The notes below the pieces were generated by a model. The model saw only the letters and a program-made list of their open reading frames with translations, ran no database searches and was not told the origin of the DNA. Made by a program: the position numbers and the translations under genes. Shown one piece after another: positions 23,625 through 31,920 of a stretch of DNA of 64,000 nucleotides (within the stretch, counting starts at the first letter, position 1; the number at the start of each line of letters is the position of its first letter). This stretch comes from Haloplanus rubicundus (GTDB lineage: Archaea; Halobacteriota; Halobacteria; Halobacteriales; Haloferacaceae), in the NCBI RefSeq assembly GCF_003342675.1, contig NZ_CP031148.1:1488001-1552000 (forward strand). Direction: 5' to 3'.

Positions 23625-24392
23625 ATGCCCGAGTGGACGGCCTTCGCCGGCTTCGTCGGCGTCGTCCTCGCGGGGTTGCTCTTTCTCGCGCGTGCGTCCG
23701 CGGACGTCCTCACACCCGCCGAGCCACCCGTCTCCGAGGCGCCGACGGCGGCGGAGTACCCCGCCTCGCTCGGGGAACGCGTCGTCGGCGACGACCGCTC
23801 CGGTCTCCCACGCTTCTCGACCACGACACTACTCGTCAACGTCATCGTCTCGCAGGGCCTGTCCGCCACCCTCCTCCTCGTCGGGATGTGGATCGCCGCC
23901 GTCCCGCCGTCGGCGCTCGGTCTCACCGCCGACTCGCTCGCGCCGTCCGCCCTCGCCGCCGGCGTCGGCCTCGGCGTCGCGCTCCACGCCGTCAACGCCG
24001 TCGGCTCTCGCCTGAGCGACCGGTTCGGCTTCGGCGACGCGACGGCGCTTCGGGAGGCGATGGCGCCCGAGTCGGCCGCGGGGTGGGCAGTGCTCCTGCT
24101 CGTCGTCCTGCCGCTCGTCGCCGGCTTCGAGGAACTCCTCTTTCGCGGGATCCTGATCGGCGCGTTCGCGACGGGCTTCGGCGTCTCGCCGTGGCTCCTC
24201 GCGGCGCTCTCCTCCGTCGCCTTCGCCCTCGGCCACGGCGCACAGGGGCGGATCGGCATCGTCGTCACCGGCGCGCTCGGGTTCGTCCTCGCCGTCGCGT
24301 TCGTGCTCACCGGAAGTCTCGTCACCGTCGTCGTCGCCCACTACCTCGTGAACGCCTTGGAGTTCGTCGTCAACGAGCGGTGGGGGCGTTAG
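23625..24392 (+). CDS. CPBP family intramembrane metalloprotease
   Basis: A 255-residue membrane protein with about seven hydrophobic segments. The three CPBP (CAAX/Rce1-like) motifs are intact: FEELLFRGIL (EExxxR, ~168-177), FALGHGAQG, and VVAHYLVNALE (HxxxN). It is therefore a more canonical protease than the paralogue at 5536. Substrates are unknown. It starts 33 bases after lonB, so both membrane proteases may be cotranscribed, suggesting shared membrane protein quality control; that is inference. The stop overlaps the convergent alkyltransferase-like gene by four bases (TTAG). Confidence 0.88.
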   Translation: MPEWTAFAGFVGVVLAGLLFLARASADVLTPAEPPVSEAPTAAEYPASLGERVVGDDRSGLPRFSTTTLLVNVIVSQGLSATLLLVGMWIAAVPPSALGLTADSLAPSALAAGVGLGVALHAVNAVGSRLSDRFGFGDATALREAMAPESAAGWAVLLLVVLPLVAGFEELLFRGILIGAFATGFGVSPWLLAALSSVAFALGHGAQGRIGIVVTGALGFVLAVAFVLTGSLVTVVVAHYLVNALEFVVNERWGR

Positions 24393-24832
24393 GCTTCGAG
24401 GTCACGCAGCCGCTCGGCCACCTCGGGGGGCGTCGCGCCCGGTCCCGAGACACGGTGGTCGGGGATACAGAGTGGGACGGGGTTGGCCCGAAGCGCCTCG
24501 CGGACGGCGTGCAGGTCGTCCTCGTCCTCGTCGTCGAGGCCGGCCAGGCGCGCCACGCGCGCCACGTCCACCGTCTCGCCGTAGGGAACGTTCCGGACGG
24601 CGTCGAGGACCGTCCGCTGGTCGGTCGGGACGGTGAGCGCGACGGTCACGTCGTCGAAGTGGTCCTCGGCCCCGTCGAGGTAGTCGAAGACGCGGTCCAG
24701 AAGCGGGTGGTCGGGGCCCGCGTCGTCGGGGACGGACTCGGGAAAGGAGACGCTGATGACCCGGTCGCCGGCGACGCCGACCTGTACCGCCCGCCCCAGT
24801 CGCGGCGATTCGCGTGCGTAGATGCCTTCCAT
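24389..24832 (-). CDS. MGMT-like protein without the canonical active-site cysteine
   Basis: A 147-residue protein of the O6-methylguanine-DNA methyltransferase fold. The helix-turn-helix part reads TVLDAVRNVPYGETVDVARV and the active-site strand NPVPLCIPDHRVSG. True MGMTs have P-C-H-R at this place; here it is P-D-H-R, with a cysteine three residues earlier. It may be an alkyltransferase-like (ATL) protein that recognises O6-alkylguanine without transferring the alkyl group, or use the shifted cysteine; neither is proven. The start MEGIYARES at 24832 is preferred over an upstream in-frame ATG. It is convergent with the CPBP gene. Confidence 0.8.
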   Translation of the reverse strand: MEGIYARESPRLGRAVQVGVAGDRVISVSFPESVPDDAGPDHPLLDRVFDYLDGAEDHFDDVTVALTVPTDQRTVLDAVRNVPYGETVDVARVARLAGLDDEDEDDLHAVREALRANPVPLCIPDHRVSGPGATPPEVAERLRDLEA

Positions 24833-24874
24833 GCGTTTTCGGTGGGCGGGTCGAGTCAAAAATGGGACGCAAGG

Positions 24875-24880
24875 CTTATG
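24875..24880 (+). promoter_or_regulatory. TATA-like box of the trp-aromatic block
   Basis: CTTATG centred 27 bases before the ATG ATG at 24905, consistent with a leaderless trpCBA transcript. No leader peptide or attenuator-like hairpin was seen in the 70-base gap. Confidence 0.45.
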
Positions 24881-24904
24881 TGCAAATCAGTCCGTTAGTG
24901 TACA

Positions 24905-25663
24905 ATGATGGACGCTAATGGTGAAGAACTGGCGCCGGCGGTGCGCTCGCTCCTCGACGCCGCCCACGAACGGGCGGGCGGCGAGGAGCGTATCTCGGTC
25001 GACGCCCGGTCCTTTTCGGACGCTCTGGCCGATGCGGAGGCCGACGGACGGGTACCGGTGATCGCGGAGGTGAAGCCCACGAGTCCGACGACGGCGGGGC
25101 GACGGGACGACGACCCGGTCGACCTCGCACGGGCGATGGTCGCGGGCGGGGCGACGGCGCTGTCGGTGTTGACCGAACCCGAACACTTCGGGGGGTCGAC
25201 CGACGCGCTCGAACGCGTCAGGGCGGCCGTCGACGTGCCCGTCCTGCGCAAGGACTTTATCGTCGAGGAGTCCCAACTCGACCTCGTGGCGTCGGATCTA
25301 ACCTTGTTGATCGCGCGCTTCGTCGACGACCTCTCCGGCCTCCTGCAGGCCGCCGAGGAACGGGGCTTCCAGCCGCTGGTCGAGGTCCACACCCGTGCGG
25401 AACTCGACCGGGCACTCGACGCGGGCGCGGACCTGATCGGCGTCAACAACCGCGACTTGGGGGCACTGGAAGTCGACCTCGACACCTTCGAGTCGATTGC
25501 TCCCCACGTTCCGGACGACGTGACGTTGATCGCGGAGAGCGGGATCGGATCGACCGACGACGTGCGACGGATGCGGTCGGCGGGCGCCGACGCCCTGCTG
25601 ATCGGCAGTGCGATCATGGACGGCGACGTGACCGACAACGTGCGACGATTTACGACAGCATGA
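24905..25663 (+). CDS. trpC: Indole-3-glycerol-phosphate synthase
   Basis: A 252-residue TIM-barrel enzyme that closes the indole ring in tryptophan synthesis. Family signatures are [14 protein letters not shown] (catalytic Lys ~52), [30 protein letters not shown] (catalytic Lys) and LIGVNNRDL with [13 protein letters not shown]. The usual SPS is SPT here (PTSPTTAG), a modest variation. Two ATGs lie in tandem (24905, 24908). Overlaps trpB by four bases (ATGA). The remaining trp genes (trpE, G, D, F) are not in the window. Confidence 0.95.
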   Translation: MMDANGEELAPAVRSLLDAAHERAGGEERISVDARSFSDALADAEADGRVPVIAEVKPTSPTTAGRRDDDPVDLARAMVAGGATALSVLTEPEHFGGSTDALERVRAAVDVPVLRKDFIVEESQLDLVASDLTLLIARFVDDLSGLLQAAEERGFQPLVEVHTRAELDRALDAGADLIGVNNRDLGALEVDLDTFESIAPHVPDDVTLIAESGIGSTDDVRRMRSAGADALLIGSAIMDGDVTDNVRRFTTA

Positions 25664-26910
25664 GCTCCCATACAGGCAAGTTCGGCGAGTACGGCGGACA
25701 GTACGTTCCCGAGGCGTTGATGCCGGCCATCGAGGAACTGGAAGACGCGTACCAGCGGTACGTACTGGAGAACGAGGACGGCTTCATGGACGATTTCCGG
25801 GCACGGTTGGCCGACTTCGGCGGGCGACCCACGCCCCTCCAGCACGCCAAGCGGCTCTCGGAGCGGTACGACCGCGACGTGTATCTCAAGCGGGAGGACC
25901 TCCTCCACGGCGGCGCGCACAAGCTGAACAACGCGCTCGGGCAGGTCCTCCTGGCGAAGTACATGGGCAAAGAGCGCATCATCGCGGAGACGGGCGCCGG
26001 CCAGCACGGCACCGCCACGGCGATGGCGTGTGCCCACCTGGGTATGCCCTGCGAGGTGTACATGGGCCGGCGGGACATCAACCGCCAGCGCCCCAACGTG
26101 TTCCGGATGCGCCTCAACGGCGCCGAAGTGAATCCGGTGACCGTCGGCCGCGGCACCCTGAAGGAGGCCATCAGCGAGACGATGCGCGACTGGGCGACCA
26201 ACGTCGAGGACACACACTACGTCATCGGGAGCGTCGTCGGTCCCCACCCGTTCCCGGCGATGGTGCGGGACTTCCAGCGCGTCATCTCGGAGGAGGCCCG
26301 CGAGCAGATTCGCGAGAAGGCCGGCCGCCTCCCCGACTCCGTGCTCACCTGCGCGGGCGGCGGCTCCAACACGATGGGCGTCTTCGCGGAGTTCATTCCG
26401 GACGACGACGTGGACCTCTACGCCGTCGAGGCCGGCGGCAGCAGTCTGGAGGTCGACGAGGAAGCAGGCGTCGCCCCCAACTCCGCAACGCTCTCGACCG
26501 GTACCGAGGGCGTCCTCCACGGCTCCCGGACGCGCGTCCTGCAGGATCGCGACGGACAGATCATGGAGTCCCACAGCGTCTCGGCAGGCCTGGACTACGC
26601 CGGCGTCGGCCCCGAACTCGCCGACCTCGTCGACCGCGGGCGCGTCACCGCCGTCAACGTCGACGACGACCACGCCCTGGAGGGCTTCCACCGGCTCTCA
26701 CAGTTGGAGGGCGTCATCCCCGCGCTCGAATCCGCCCACGCCGCCGCCTACGTCGAGGAGAATCACGAAGACCTCGGCGAGGTCATCCTGCTCAACATCT
26801 CCGGCCGCGGCGACAAGGACTTAGAGACCGTCCTCGAGGAGACCCACGGCCGCGACATCGAGAACGCGCCGGAGATAGAGACCTTCGCCGAGACGGGGGG
26901 GTTCCAGTGA
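25660..26910 (+). CDS. trpB: Tryptophan synthase beta subunit
   Basis: A 416-residue PLP enzyme that joins indole and serine. It begins [17 protein letters not shown], the TrpB1 type that pairs with TrpA. PLP Lys is in [13 protein letters not shown] (~88), the catalytic Glu in [14 protein letters not shown], and the PLP phosphate loop [29 protein letters not shown] and [11 protein letters not shown] lie near the C-terminus. ATGA overlap with trpC upstream, and GTGA overlap with trpA downstream, make this a tightly coupled trpCBA unit. Cytoplasmic alpha2-beta2 complex with TrpA is expected. Confidence 0.97.
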   Translation: MSSHTGKFGEYGGQYVPEALMPAIEELEDAYQRYVLENEDGFMDDFRARLADFGGRPTPLQHAKRLSERYDRDVYLKREDLLHGGAHKLNNALGQVLLAKYMGKERIIAETGAGQHGTATAMACAHLGMPCEVYMGRRDINRQRPNVFRMRLNGAEVNPVTVGRGTLKEAISETMRDWATNVEDTHYVIGSVVGPHPFPAMVRDFQRVISEEAREQIREKAGRLPDSVLTCAGGGSNTMGVFAEFIPDDDVDLYAVEAGGSSLEVDEEAGVAPNSATLSTGTEGVLHGSRTRVLQDRDGQIMESHSVSAGLDYAGVGPELADLVDRGRVTAVNVDDDHALEGFHRLSQLEGVIPALESAHAAAYVEENHEDLGEVILLNISGRGDKDLETVLEETHGRDIENAPEIETFAETGGFQ

Positions 26911-27755
26911 GCCGCATCGCCGAGGCGTTCGCCGACGGCCCTGCCTTCGTCCCCTACCTCGCCGCGGGCGACCCGAACTACGAGGCGTCGCTGTCGTACG
27001 TGGAGGCGCTGGAGCGTGGCGGCGCCGACGTGATCGAACTCGGCCTGCCCTTTTCCGAACCCATCGCGGAGGGGCCGACCATCCAGAGCGCCATCGTCCG
27101 CGCGCTGGAGGGCGGCATGACGCCCACGCGCTTTTTCGAGTTCGTCGAGGACCTCGACGTGGACGTGCCGCTGGTCTGTATGACCTACTACAACCTCATC
27201 TACCAGTTCGGCGAGGGCGAAGAGAAGGGACCGGAGGCGTTCGTCCGCCGCGCCGCCGAGGTCGGCATTGAGGGCTTCGTCGTCCCCGACCTGCCCGCGG
27301 AGGAGGCCGCGCCCCTGCGGGAGGCGTGTGACGCCCACGACTGCGAACTCGTCTTCATCGTCGCGCCGACGACGAGAGGCGAGCGCTTAGAACGCATCAT
27401 GTCGCAGGTGTCGGGCTACGTCTACGTGCAGGCCCGCCTCGGCACGACCGGGGCGCGCGCGGACCTCTCGGATCAGACCGACGAGAGCCTCGCACGGATC
27501 GCGGAGTGGGACGTGCCCAAGGCGGTCGGGTTCGGCATCTCGTCGGGCGACCACGCCCAGCGGGTGATCGAAGCCGGCGCCGACGGCGTCATCGTCGGCT
27601 CCGCACTGGTCGACATCGTCGCCAAGGGCGTCGAACGCGGCGACCCGCCGGTGACCGTCGCGAGCCGGCTAGAATCGAAGGCGCGCGAACTCAAGGAGGG
27701 GGCGCTCCGCGGTGCCGCGGGATCGAACGAACAGCCGCATCCGGAACGTACATAA
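26907..27755 (+). CDS. trpA: Tryptophan synthase alpha subunit with Asp-to-Glu active-site changes
   Basis: A 282-residue TIM barrel that cleaves indole-3-glycerol phosphate. The start is a GTG at 26907 overlapping the trpB stop (GTGA); the upstream open frame is a shadow of trpB. The catalytic Glu is in [11 protein letters not shown]; the loop that in enteric TrpA reads FSDPLADGP reads FSEPIAEGP here, so both aspartates (D56, catalytic D60 in E. coli numbering) are glutamates. Phosphate-site motifs [14 protein letters not shown] and [12 protein letters not shown] are normal. The same change is seen in other haloarchaeal TrpA as I recall, so it is probably functional. Confidence 0.95.
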   Translation: MSRIAEAFADGPAFVPYLAAGDPNYEASLSYVEALERGGADVIELGLPFSEPIAEGPTIQSAIVRALEGGMTPTRFFEFVEDLDVDVPLVCMTYYNLIYQFGEGEEKGPEAFVRRAAEVGIEGFVVPDLPAEEAAPLREACDAHDCELVFIVAPTTRGERLERIMSQVSGYVYVQARLGTTGARADLSDQTDESLARIAEWDVPKAVGFGISSGDHAQRVIEAGADGVIVGSALVDIVAKGVERGDPPVTVASRLESKARELKEGALRGAAGSNEQPHPERT

Positions 27756-27778
27756 GCGCCACTGGTACAGGGTAACAC

Positions 27779-28570
27779 ATGAATACGGGAACACGGGCGC
27801 GTCTTCGACGCATCTCCACGGACGACCGCTACCTGATCGTCCCCATGGACCACGGCGTCACCATGGGGCCGGTGAAGGGACTGGTCGACATCGAAGCCAC
27901 CATCGACGCGGTGACCGACGGCGGCGCGGACGCCGTCCTCACACAGAAGGGCGTCGCACCCCGCGTCCACGACCACAAGAACGGTGCGGGCTACATCGTC
28001 CATCTCAACGGTTCGACGAACATCGGCCCGGACGAGGACGACAAGCGCCAAACGGGTACCGTCGAAGCCGCCCTCCGCGCCGGCGCCGACGCCGTCTCCT
28101 TCCACATCAACGTCGGCTCGGAGTACGAACCCGAGCAGATGACTGCCCTCGCCGAGGTGACCCAGCGCGCCGACGAACTCGGCGTCCCGACGCTCGCGAT
28201 GGCCTACGCCCGCGGCCCCGACATCGACGAGGACGACCCGGAGGCCCTCGCCCACGCCGTCCGCCTCGCCGAAGAACTCGGCGCGGACGTGGTGAAGACG
28301 GGCTACAGCGGCGACGGCGACAGCTTCGCCCCCGTCTGTGCGGGCACCCGCCTCCCCGTCGTCATCGCGGGGGGGAGCCGCGGCACCGACCGACAGACGG
28401 TGCGGATGGTCCGCGGCGCGATGGACGGCGGCGCCGCCGGCGTCTCGATGGGTCGCTCCATCTTCCAGCACGACGACCCCGGGGCCATCACGCGCGCCAT
28501 CTCGGCCATCATCCACGACGACGCGGGCGTCGACGAGGCGCTCCGGCGCGGCGGCCTGCTCGAAGCCTGA
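27779..28570 (+). CDS. 2-amino-3,7-dideoxy-D-threo-hept-6-ulosonate (ADH) synthase
   Basis: A 263-residue class I aldolase-type TIM barrel, the first step of the archaeal shikimate pathway that replaces DAHP synthase. It condenses a 6-deoxy-5-ketofructose phosphate with aspartate semialdehyde. Signatures are RYLIVPMDHGVTMGPVKGL, VHLNGSTNIGPD, the Schiff-base Lys in DVVKTGYSGDGDSF (~residue 172) and VIAGGSRGTD with GVSMGRSIFQH. It follows trpA after 24 bases and precedes dehydroquinate synthase II, its direct partner, after 56 bases, forming a five-gene aromatic block on one strand. Confidence 0.94.
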   Translation: MNTGTRARLRRISTDDRYLIVPMDHGVTMGPVKGLVDIEATIDAVTDGGADAVLTQKGVAPRVHDHKNGAGYIVHLNGSTNIGPDEDDKRQTGTVEAALRAGADAVSFHINVGSEYEPEQMTALAEVTQRADELGVPTLAMAYARGPDIDEDDPEALAHAVRLAEELGADVVKTGYSGDGDSFAPVCAGTRLPVVIAGGSRGTDRQTVRMVRGAMDGGAAGVSMGRSIFQHDDPGAITRAISAIIHDDAGVDEALRRGGLLEA

Positions 28571-28626
28571 CCTGATCACTACCGCTATCCGCCACGTTCA
28601 AGCCACGCCCCACCGAGTTGCCGACA

Positions 28627-29802
28627 ATGACACGGAGCGTATGGCTGAAAGCCGACGGGACGGTCGGCGACTGGGAGACGCGGAAAGAGCGCATCACGGC
28701 CGGCCTCGAAGCCGGCGTCGACTGGGTGCTGGTCGACGAGTCCGACGTGGCGCAGGTGCGCGAACTCGGCGACGTGCACGTGGCGGCGTTCCGGACCGAC
28801 GCCGACCTCGTCGAGGACGCCGAACCCGACGGGCCGAACGCGGACGCCTACGTCGTCGGCAAAAACGGGGAGGGTGACGGCACGGTCGACCTGCCCCCCG
28901 ACTTCTCCGGCTCCGCCGACCTCTCGACGCTCCGCCGCGACGACGACCGGGCACAGGGTGCCTACGTCCGCATCTTCAGCGAGGACTACGAGGCCTTCGC
29001 CGAGGAGGCGGCGAAAGACGCCGACTACACCATCGTCGTCGGCGAGGACTGGACGATCATCCCGCTGGAGAACCTCATCGCCCGCATCGGCGAGGAGACG
29101 GACCTGATCGCCGGCGTCACGACCGCCGAGGAGGCCCAAACCGCGTTCGAGACGCTCGAACTCGGCGCCGACGGCGTCCTCCTCGACTCCGGTGATCCCG
29201 ACGAGATTCGCCGCACCTGCGAGGTCCGCGACGACGCCGAGCGCGAACACCTCGACCTCCAGTTCGCCGAGGTGACGAAAGTCGAGCGGACGGGCATGGC
29301 CGACCGGGTCTGTGTCGACACCGGGTCGCTCATGGAGGGCGACGAGGGGATGCTCGTCGGGTCGATGTCGCGGGGCCTCTTTTTCGTCCACGCCGAGACG
29401 GCCGAGTCGCCCTACGTCGCCTCCCGACCCTTCCGGGTGAACGCGGGCGCCGTCCACGCCTACGTCCGCTCGCCCGGCGGCGGGACGAAGTACCTCGCCG
29501 AACTCCAGAGCGGCGACGAGGTGCAGGTCGTCGACACCGACGGCAACACCCGCGAAACCGTGGTCGGCCGCGTCAAAATCGAGAAACGGCCCATGTTCCG
29601 CGTGCAGGCCGAAGTGGAGACGGAGGAGGGCGTCGACCGCATCGAGACGCTCCTCCAGAACGCCGAGACGATCAAGGTCCACACCCGCGAGGGCCGGACC
29701 GCCGTCACCGACCTCGACGCCGGCGACGAGATGCTCGTCTACTACGAGGACGTGGCCCGGCACTTCGGCGAGGCGGTCGAAGAGAGCATCATCGAGAAGT
29801 GA
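28627..29802 (+). CDS. 3-dehydroquinate synthase II (AroB')
   Basis: A 391-residue archaeal-type dehydroquinate synthase, unrelated to bacterial AroB. It converts ADH to 3-dehydroquinate by NAD-dependent oxidative deamination and cyclisation. Recognisable segments are SVWLKADGTVGDWETRKERI, VVGEDWTIIPLENLIA, GADGVLLDSGDPDEIR, DTGSLMEGDEGMLVGSMS and FRVNAGAVHAYVRSPGG. Start is the ATG at 28627; a TTG nine bases upstream is in frame. Together with ADH synthase and AroD (14626) it gives the first three shikimate-route steps. Length fits the family. Confidence 0.95.
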   Translation: MTRSVWLKADGTVGDWETRKERITAGLEAGVDWVLVDESDVAQVRELGDVHVAAFRTDADLVEDAEPDGPNADAYVVGKNGEGDGTVDLPPDFSGSADLSTLRRDDDRAQGAYVRIFSEDYEAFAEEAAKDADYTIVVGEDWTIIPLENLIARIGEETDLIAGVTTAEEAQTAFETLELGADGVLLDSGDPDEIRRTCEVRDDAEREHLDLQFAEVTKVERTGMADRVCVDTGSLMEGDEGMLVGSMSRGLFFVHAETAESPYVASRPFRVNAGAVHAYVRSPGGGTKYLAELQSGDEVQVVDTDGNTRETVVGRVKIEKRPMFRVQAEVETEEGVDRIETLLQNAETIKVHTREGRTAVTDLDAGDEMLVYYEDVARHFGEAVEESIIEK

Positions 29803-29851
29803 TGCGCGGGTTCGCCGCCTCGTTCCGGCCCACCGACTCACGACGGGCCGC

Positions 29852-30622
29852 ATGAACCTCCGACGCGTTCCGGTGCCGACCGAGACGACCGCCGGCGGCG
29901 AGACGAACGCCTACCTCGTCGACGAGCCGGCCGGCTCGTTCCTCGTCGACCCCGCCGCCCGCACCGAGGCCCTCGACGCCGCCGTCGCGGCGCGGACGGT
30001 CGAACGTATCGCCGTCACGCACACCCATCCGGACCACGTCGGCGCCGTCGCGGACTACGCCGCCGAGACGGGTGCGACCGTGTGGGCACGGCGCGGCCGC
30101 GAGACGCGGTTCGAGGCCGTCACGGGCGTCGCCCCCGACCGGACGTTCGTGGAGGGCGACCGAGTGGGGGGCCTGACCGTCCTCGACACCCCCGGTCACG
30201 CGCCGGATCACGTCGCCTTCGAGGCCCCCGATGGAATCCTCGCCGGTGACCTCGTCCGCGCGTCCGGGAGCGTCGCCGTTGCCCACCCCGAGGGCGACAT
30301 GCGCGCCTACCTCGTGGCGCTCCGGCGCCTCCTCGCCCGCGACCCGCCGCGGCTGTATCCGGGCCACGGACCGGTCGTCGACGGCCCCGAGGCGACGATC
30401 CGTCGGCTCTACGCCCACCGTCTCGACCGGGAGCGACGGATCGAGGCGGCGGTCCGGTCGGGCGCCGCGTCGGTCGAGGCCGTCCTCGACGCGGCGTACG
30501 ACCGGGACCTCTCGGGGGTTCGCGACCTCGCCGCCGGGACGGTTCGGGCCCACCTCGACAAACTCGCCGTCGAGGGGCGGGTGTGGATCGACCCCGAGAC
30601 GGGGCGGGTGGGGCCGGCGTAG
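29852..30622 (+). CDS. MBL-fold metallohydrolase with C-terminal winged helix
   Basis: A 256-residue metallo-beta-lactamase-fold hydrolase. The metal motif THTHPDHVGAV (~57-67) is followed by DTPGHAPDHVAF, LAGDLVRAS and the terminal YPGHGPVV. The C-terminal ~70 residues form a helical, winged-helix-like domain (RRLYAHRLDRERRIEAAV and GTVRAHLDKLAVEGR), an arrangement found in the LACTB2-like/beta-lactamase 2 group, some of which are endoribonucleases. Substrate is unknown. It follows the DHQ synthase gene by 49 bases on the same strand but has no obvious pathway link. Confidence 0.88.
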   Translation: MNLRRVPVPTETTAGGETNAYLVDEPAGSFLVDPAARTEALDAAVAARTVERIAVTHTHPDHVGAVADYAAETGATVWARRGRETRFEAVTGVAPDRTFVEGDRVGGLTVLDTPGHAPDHVAFEAPDGILAGDLVRASGSVAVAHPEGDMRAYLVALRRLLARDPPRLYPGHGPVVDGPEATIRRLYAHRLDRERRIEAAVRSGAASVEAVLDAAYDRDLSGVRDLAAGTVRAHLDKLAVEGRVWIDPETGRVGPA

Positions 30623-30664
30623 CCGGGGCGACGACCTTTTTTCCCTCCTCCGCCCACGCCCGGT

Positions 30665-31315
30665 ATGGAGTCGCTCGAAGCCGAACTCGACCGGGCGCGG
30701 GCGTTGAACGTGAGCGACCTCGCCGACGCCATCGAGTCCATCGGCTTCGAGTGTACGCGGTGTGGTGGCTGTTGCAAGAGCGACGACGAGGACCCCCACA
30801 CCGCCACGGTGTTCCCCGACGAGGTACGCGAGTTGCAGGCGACGACCGGCTACGACTGGCGGGACGTGGCGCGGCCGATGCCGTACGGTCTCTCGGCGGG
30901 GGCCGACGGCCCCGAGGGCGAGACGTTCGAGTGGGCGCTCCAGACGGACGCCTGCGGCGACTGCACGTTCTACGAGGAGCGCGAGGGGGAGGGACGGTGT
31001 ACCGTCCACGACGACCGGCCGCTGATCTGTGCGACCTACCCGTTCAGCGTCGCCCTCGGTGGGACGAGCCAGCCCATGGGCGAGGCGGTGGACGAGGCGG
31101 GGATGGTCCGCGCCCACGAGTGCGAGGGCCTCGGGCGCGACATCTCGCGCGCCGACGCCGAGGACCTGGCGCGGACGCTCAAGCAGCGGGCGGTCCGGGA
31201 ACTGGAGGAGGCCATCGGCGTCCGCGACAACTACGAACCGGTCGAGACGGAGTCGGGTGAGGTGGTGGTGTACGACTCCGAGGGGCCGAAAGACCTGAAC
31301 GGGGCGCTCCGCTGA
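30665..31315 (+). CDS. YkgJ family cysteine cluster protein
   Basis: A 216-residue protein with a YkgJ-type (UPF0153) zinc or iron-chelating cluster: ECTRCGGCCKSD (residues ~29-40) gives the C-x2-C-x2-CC pattern, completed downstream by ACGDCTFYEER and RCTVHDDRPLICATYPF. These proteins are cytoplasmic, of unknown function, perhaps metal- or Fe-S-binding. The last ~70 residues are charged (ADAEDLARTLKQRAVRELEE). It follows the MBL gene by 42 bases on the same strand; a shared operon is possible. Confidence 0.9.
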   Translation: MESLEAELDRARALNVSDLADAIESIGFECTRCGGCCKSDDEDPHTATVFPDEVRELQATTGYDWRDVARPMPYGLSAGADGPEGETFEWALQTDACGDCTFYEEREGEGRCTVHDDRPLICATYPFSVALGGTSQPMGEAVDEAGMVRAHECEGLGRDISRADAEDLARTLKQRAVRELEEAIGVRDNYEPVETESGEVVVYDSEGPKDLNGALR

Positions 31316-31389
31316 GACGGTTCGTCGTGCCCACTCGTCGGCGTGTCGCCGATACTGACGTACAGCGAGCCGTACGGCGGCGATACACC

Positions 31390-31395
31390 TTTAAC
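31390..31395 (+). promoter_or_regulatory. TATA-like box of the TRAM gene
   Basis: TTTAAC sits about 22-25 bases before the ATG at 31415, supporting this ATG (not the upstream in-frame one at 31343) and a leaderless mRNA. Confidence 0.5.
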
Positions 31396-31414
31396 GATCC
31401 CGCCACAGGTTGGC

Positions 31415-31828
31415 ATGGAGGTTTACACTGTGGAGATCTCAGATAACCTGTTGTGTCTGTTCAGCGCGCGTGTGCAGTCGGAGGATGGATCGTACGTGAT
31501 CGAGGTACCGCAACGTGAAATCGAGACGGGATCGATCGATCCCGACGAAACCTACCGCGTGGCACTGATCTCTCGGGAACGGGCCGAATCGGAGGAGTCT
31601 ACCGAATCCGAAACGCCCACCTCGGAGCCACAACCACCCGTCGAGGTCGGCGAGATTCGGTACGTCGAAATCGAGGACATCGGTAAGCAGGGCGACGGCA
31701 TCGCCCGCGTCGAACGTGGCTACGTCATCATCGTTCCGGGCGCCGAAATCGGCGAACGCGTCAAAATCGAGATCACCGAGGTCAAATCCAACTTCGCGGT
31801 CGGCGAGATCATCGACGAGGACTTCTGA
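31415..31828 (+). CDS. TRAM domain protein
   Basis: A 137-residue protein. The C-terminal ~60 residues are a TRAM (OB-fold) RNA-binding domain: VEIEDIGKQGDGIARVERGY, VIIVPGAEIGERVKIEIT and SNFAVGEIIDED. TRAM proteins bind tRNA or act as RNA chaperones; in cold-adapted and methanogenic archaea stand-alone TRAM proteins have cold-shock-like roles. The N-terminal part (MEVYTVEISDNLLCLFS...) has a short beta-rich region that may add a second small domain, followed by a Glu/Ser/Thr/Pro linker. Codon use looks slightly less GC-rich than its neighbours. The gene has its own promoter. Confidence 0.9.
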   Translation: MEVYTVEISDNLLCLFSARVQSEDGSYVIEVPQREIETGSIDPDETYRVALISRERAESEESTESETPTSEPQPPVEVGEIRYVEIEDIGKQGDGIARVERGYVIIVPGAEIGERVKIEITEVKSNFAVGEIIDEDF

Positions 31829-31920
31829 ACGGCGTGCCGGTCGTCGGCGAACCGCGCCGACACGACCGGACGGCGACCACCGACACAAGACCTATCTCTC
31901 GGCCGTGAAACGGCGTCTAC

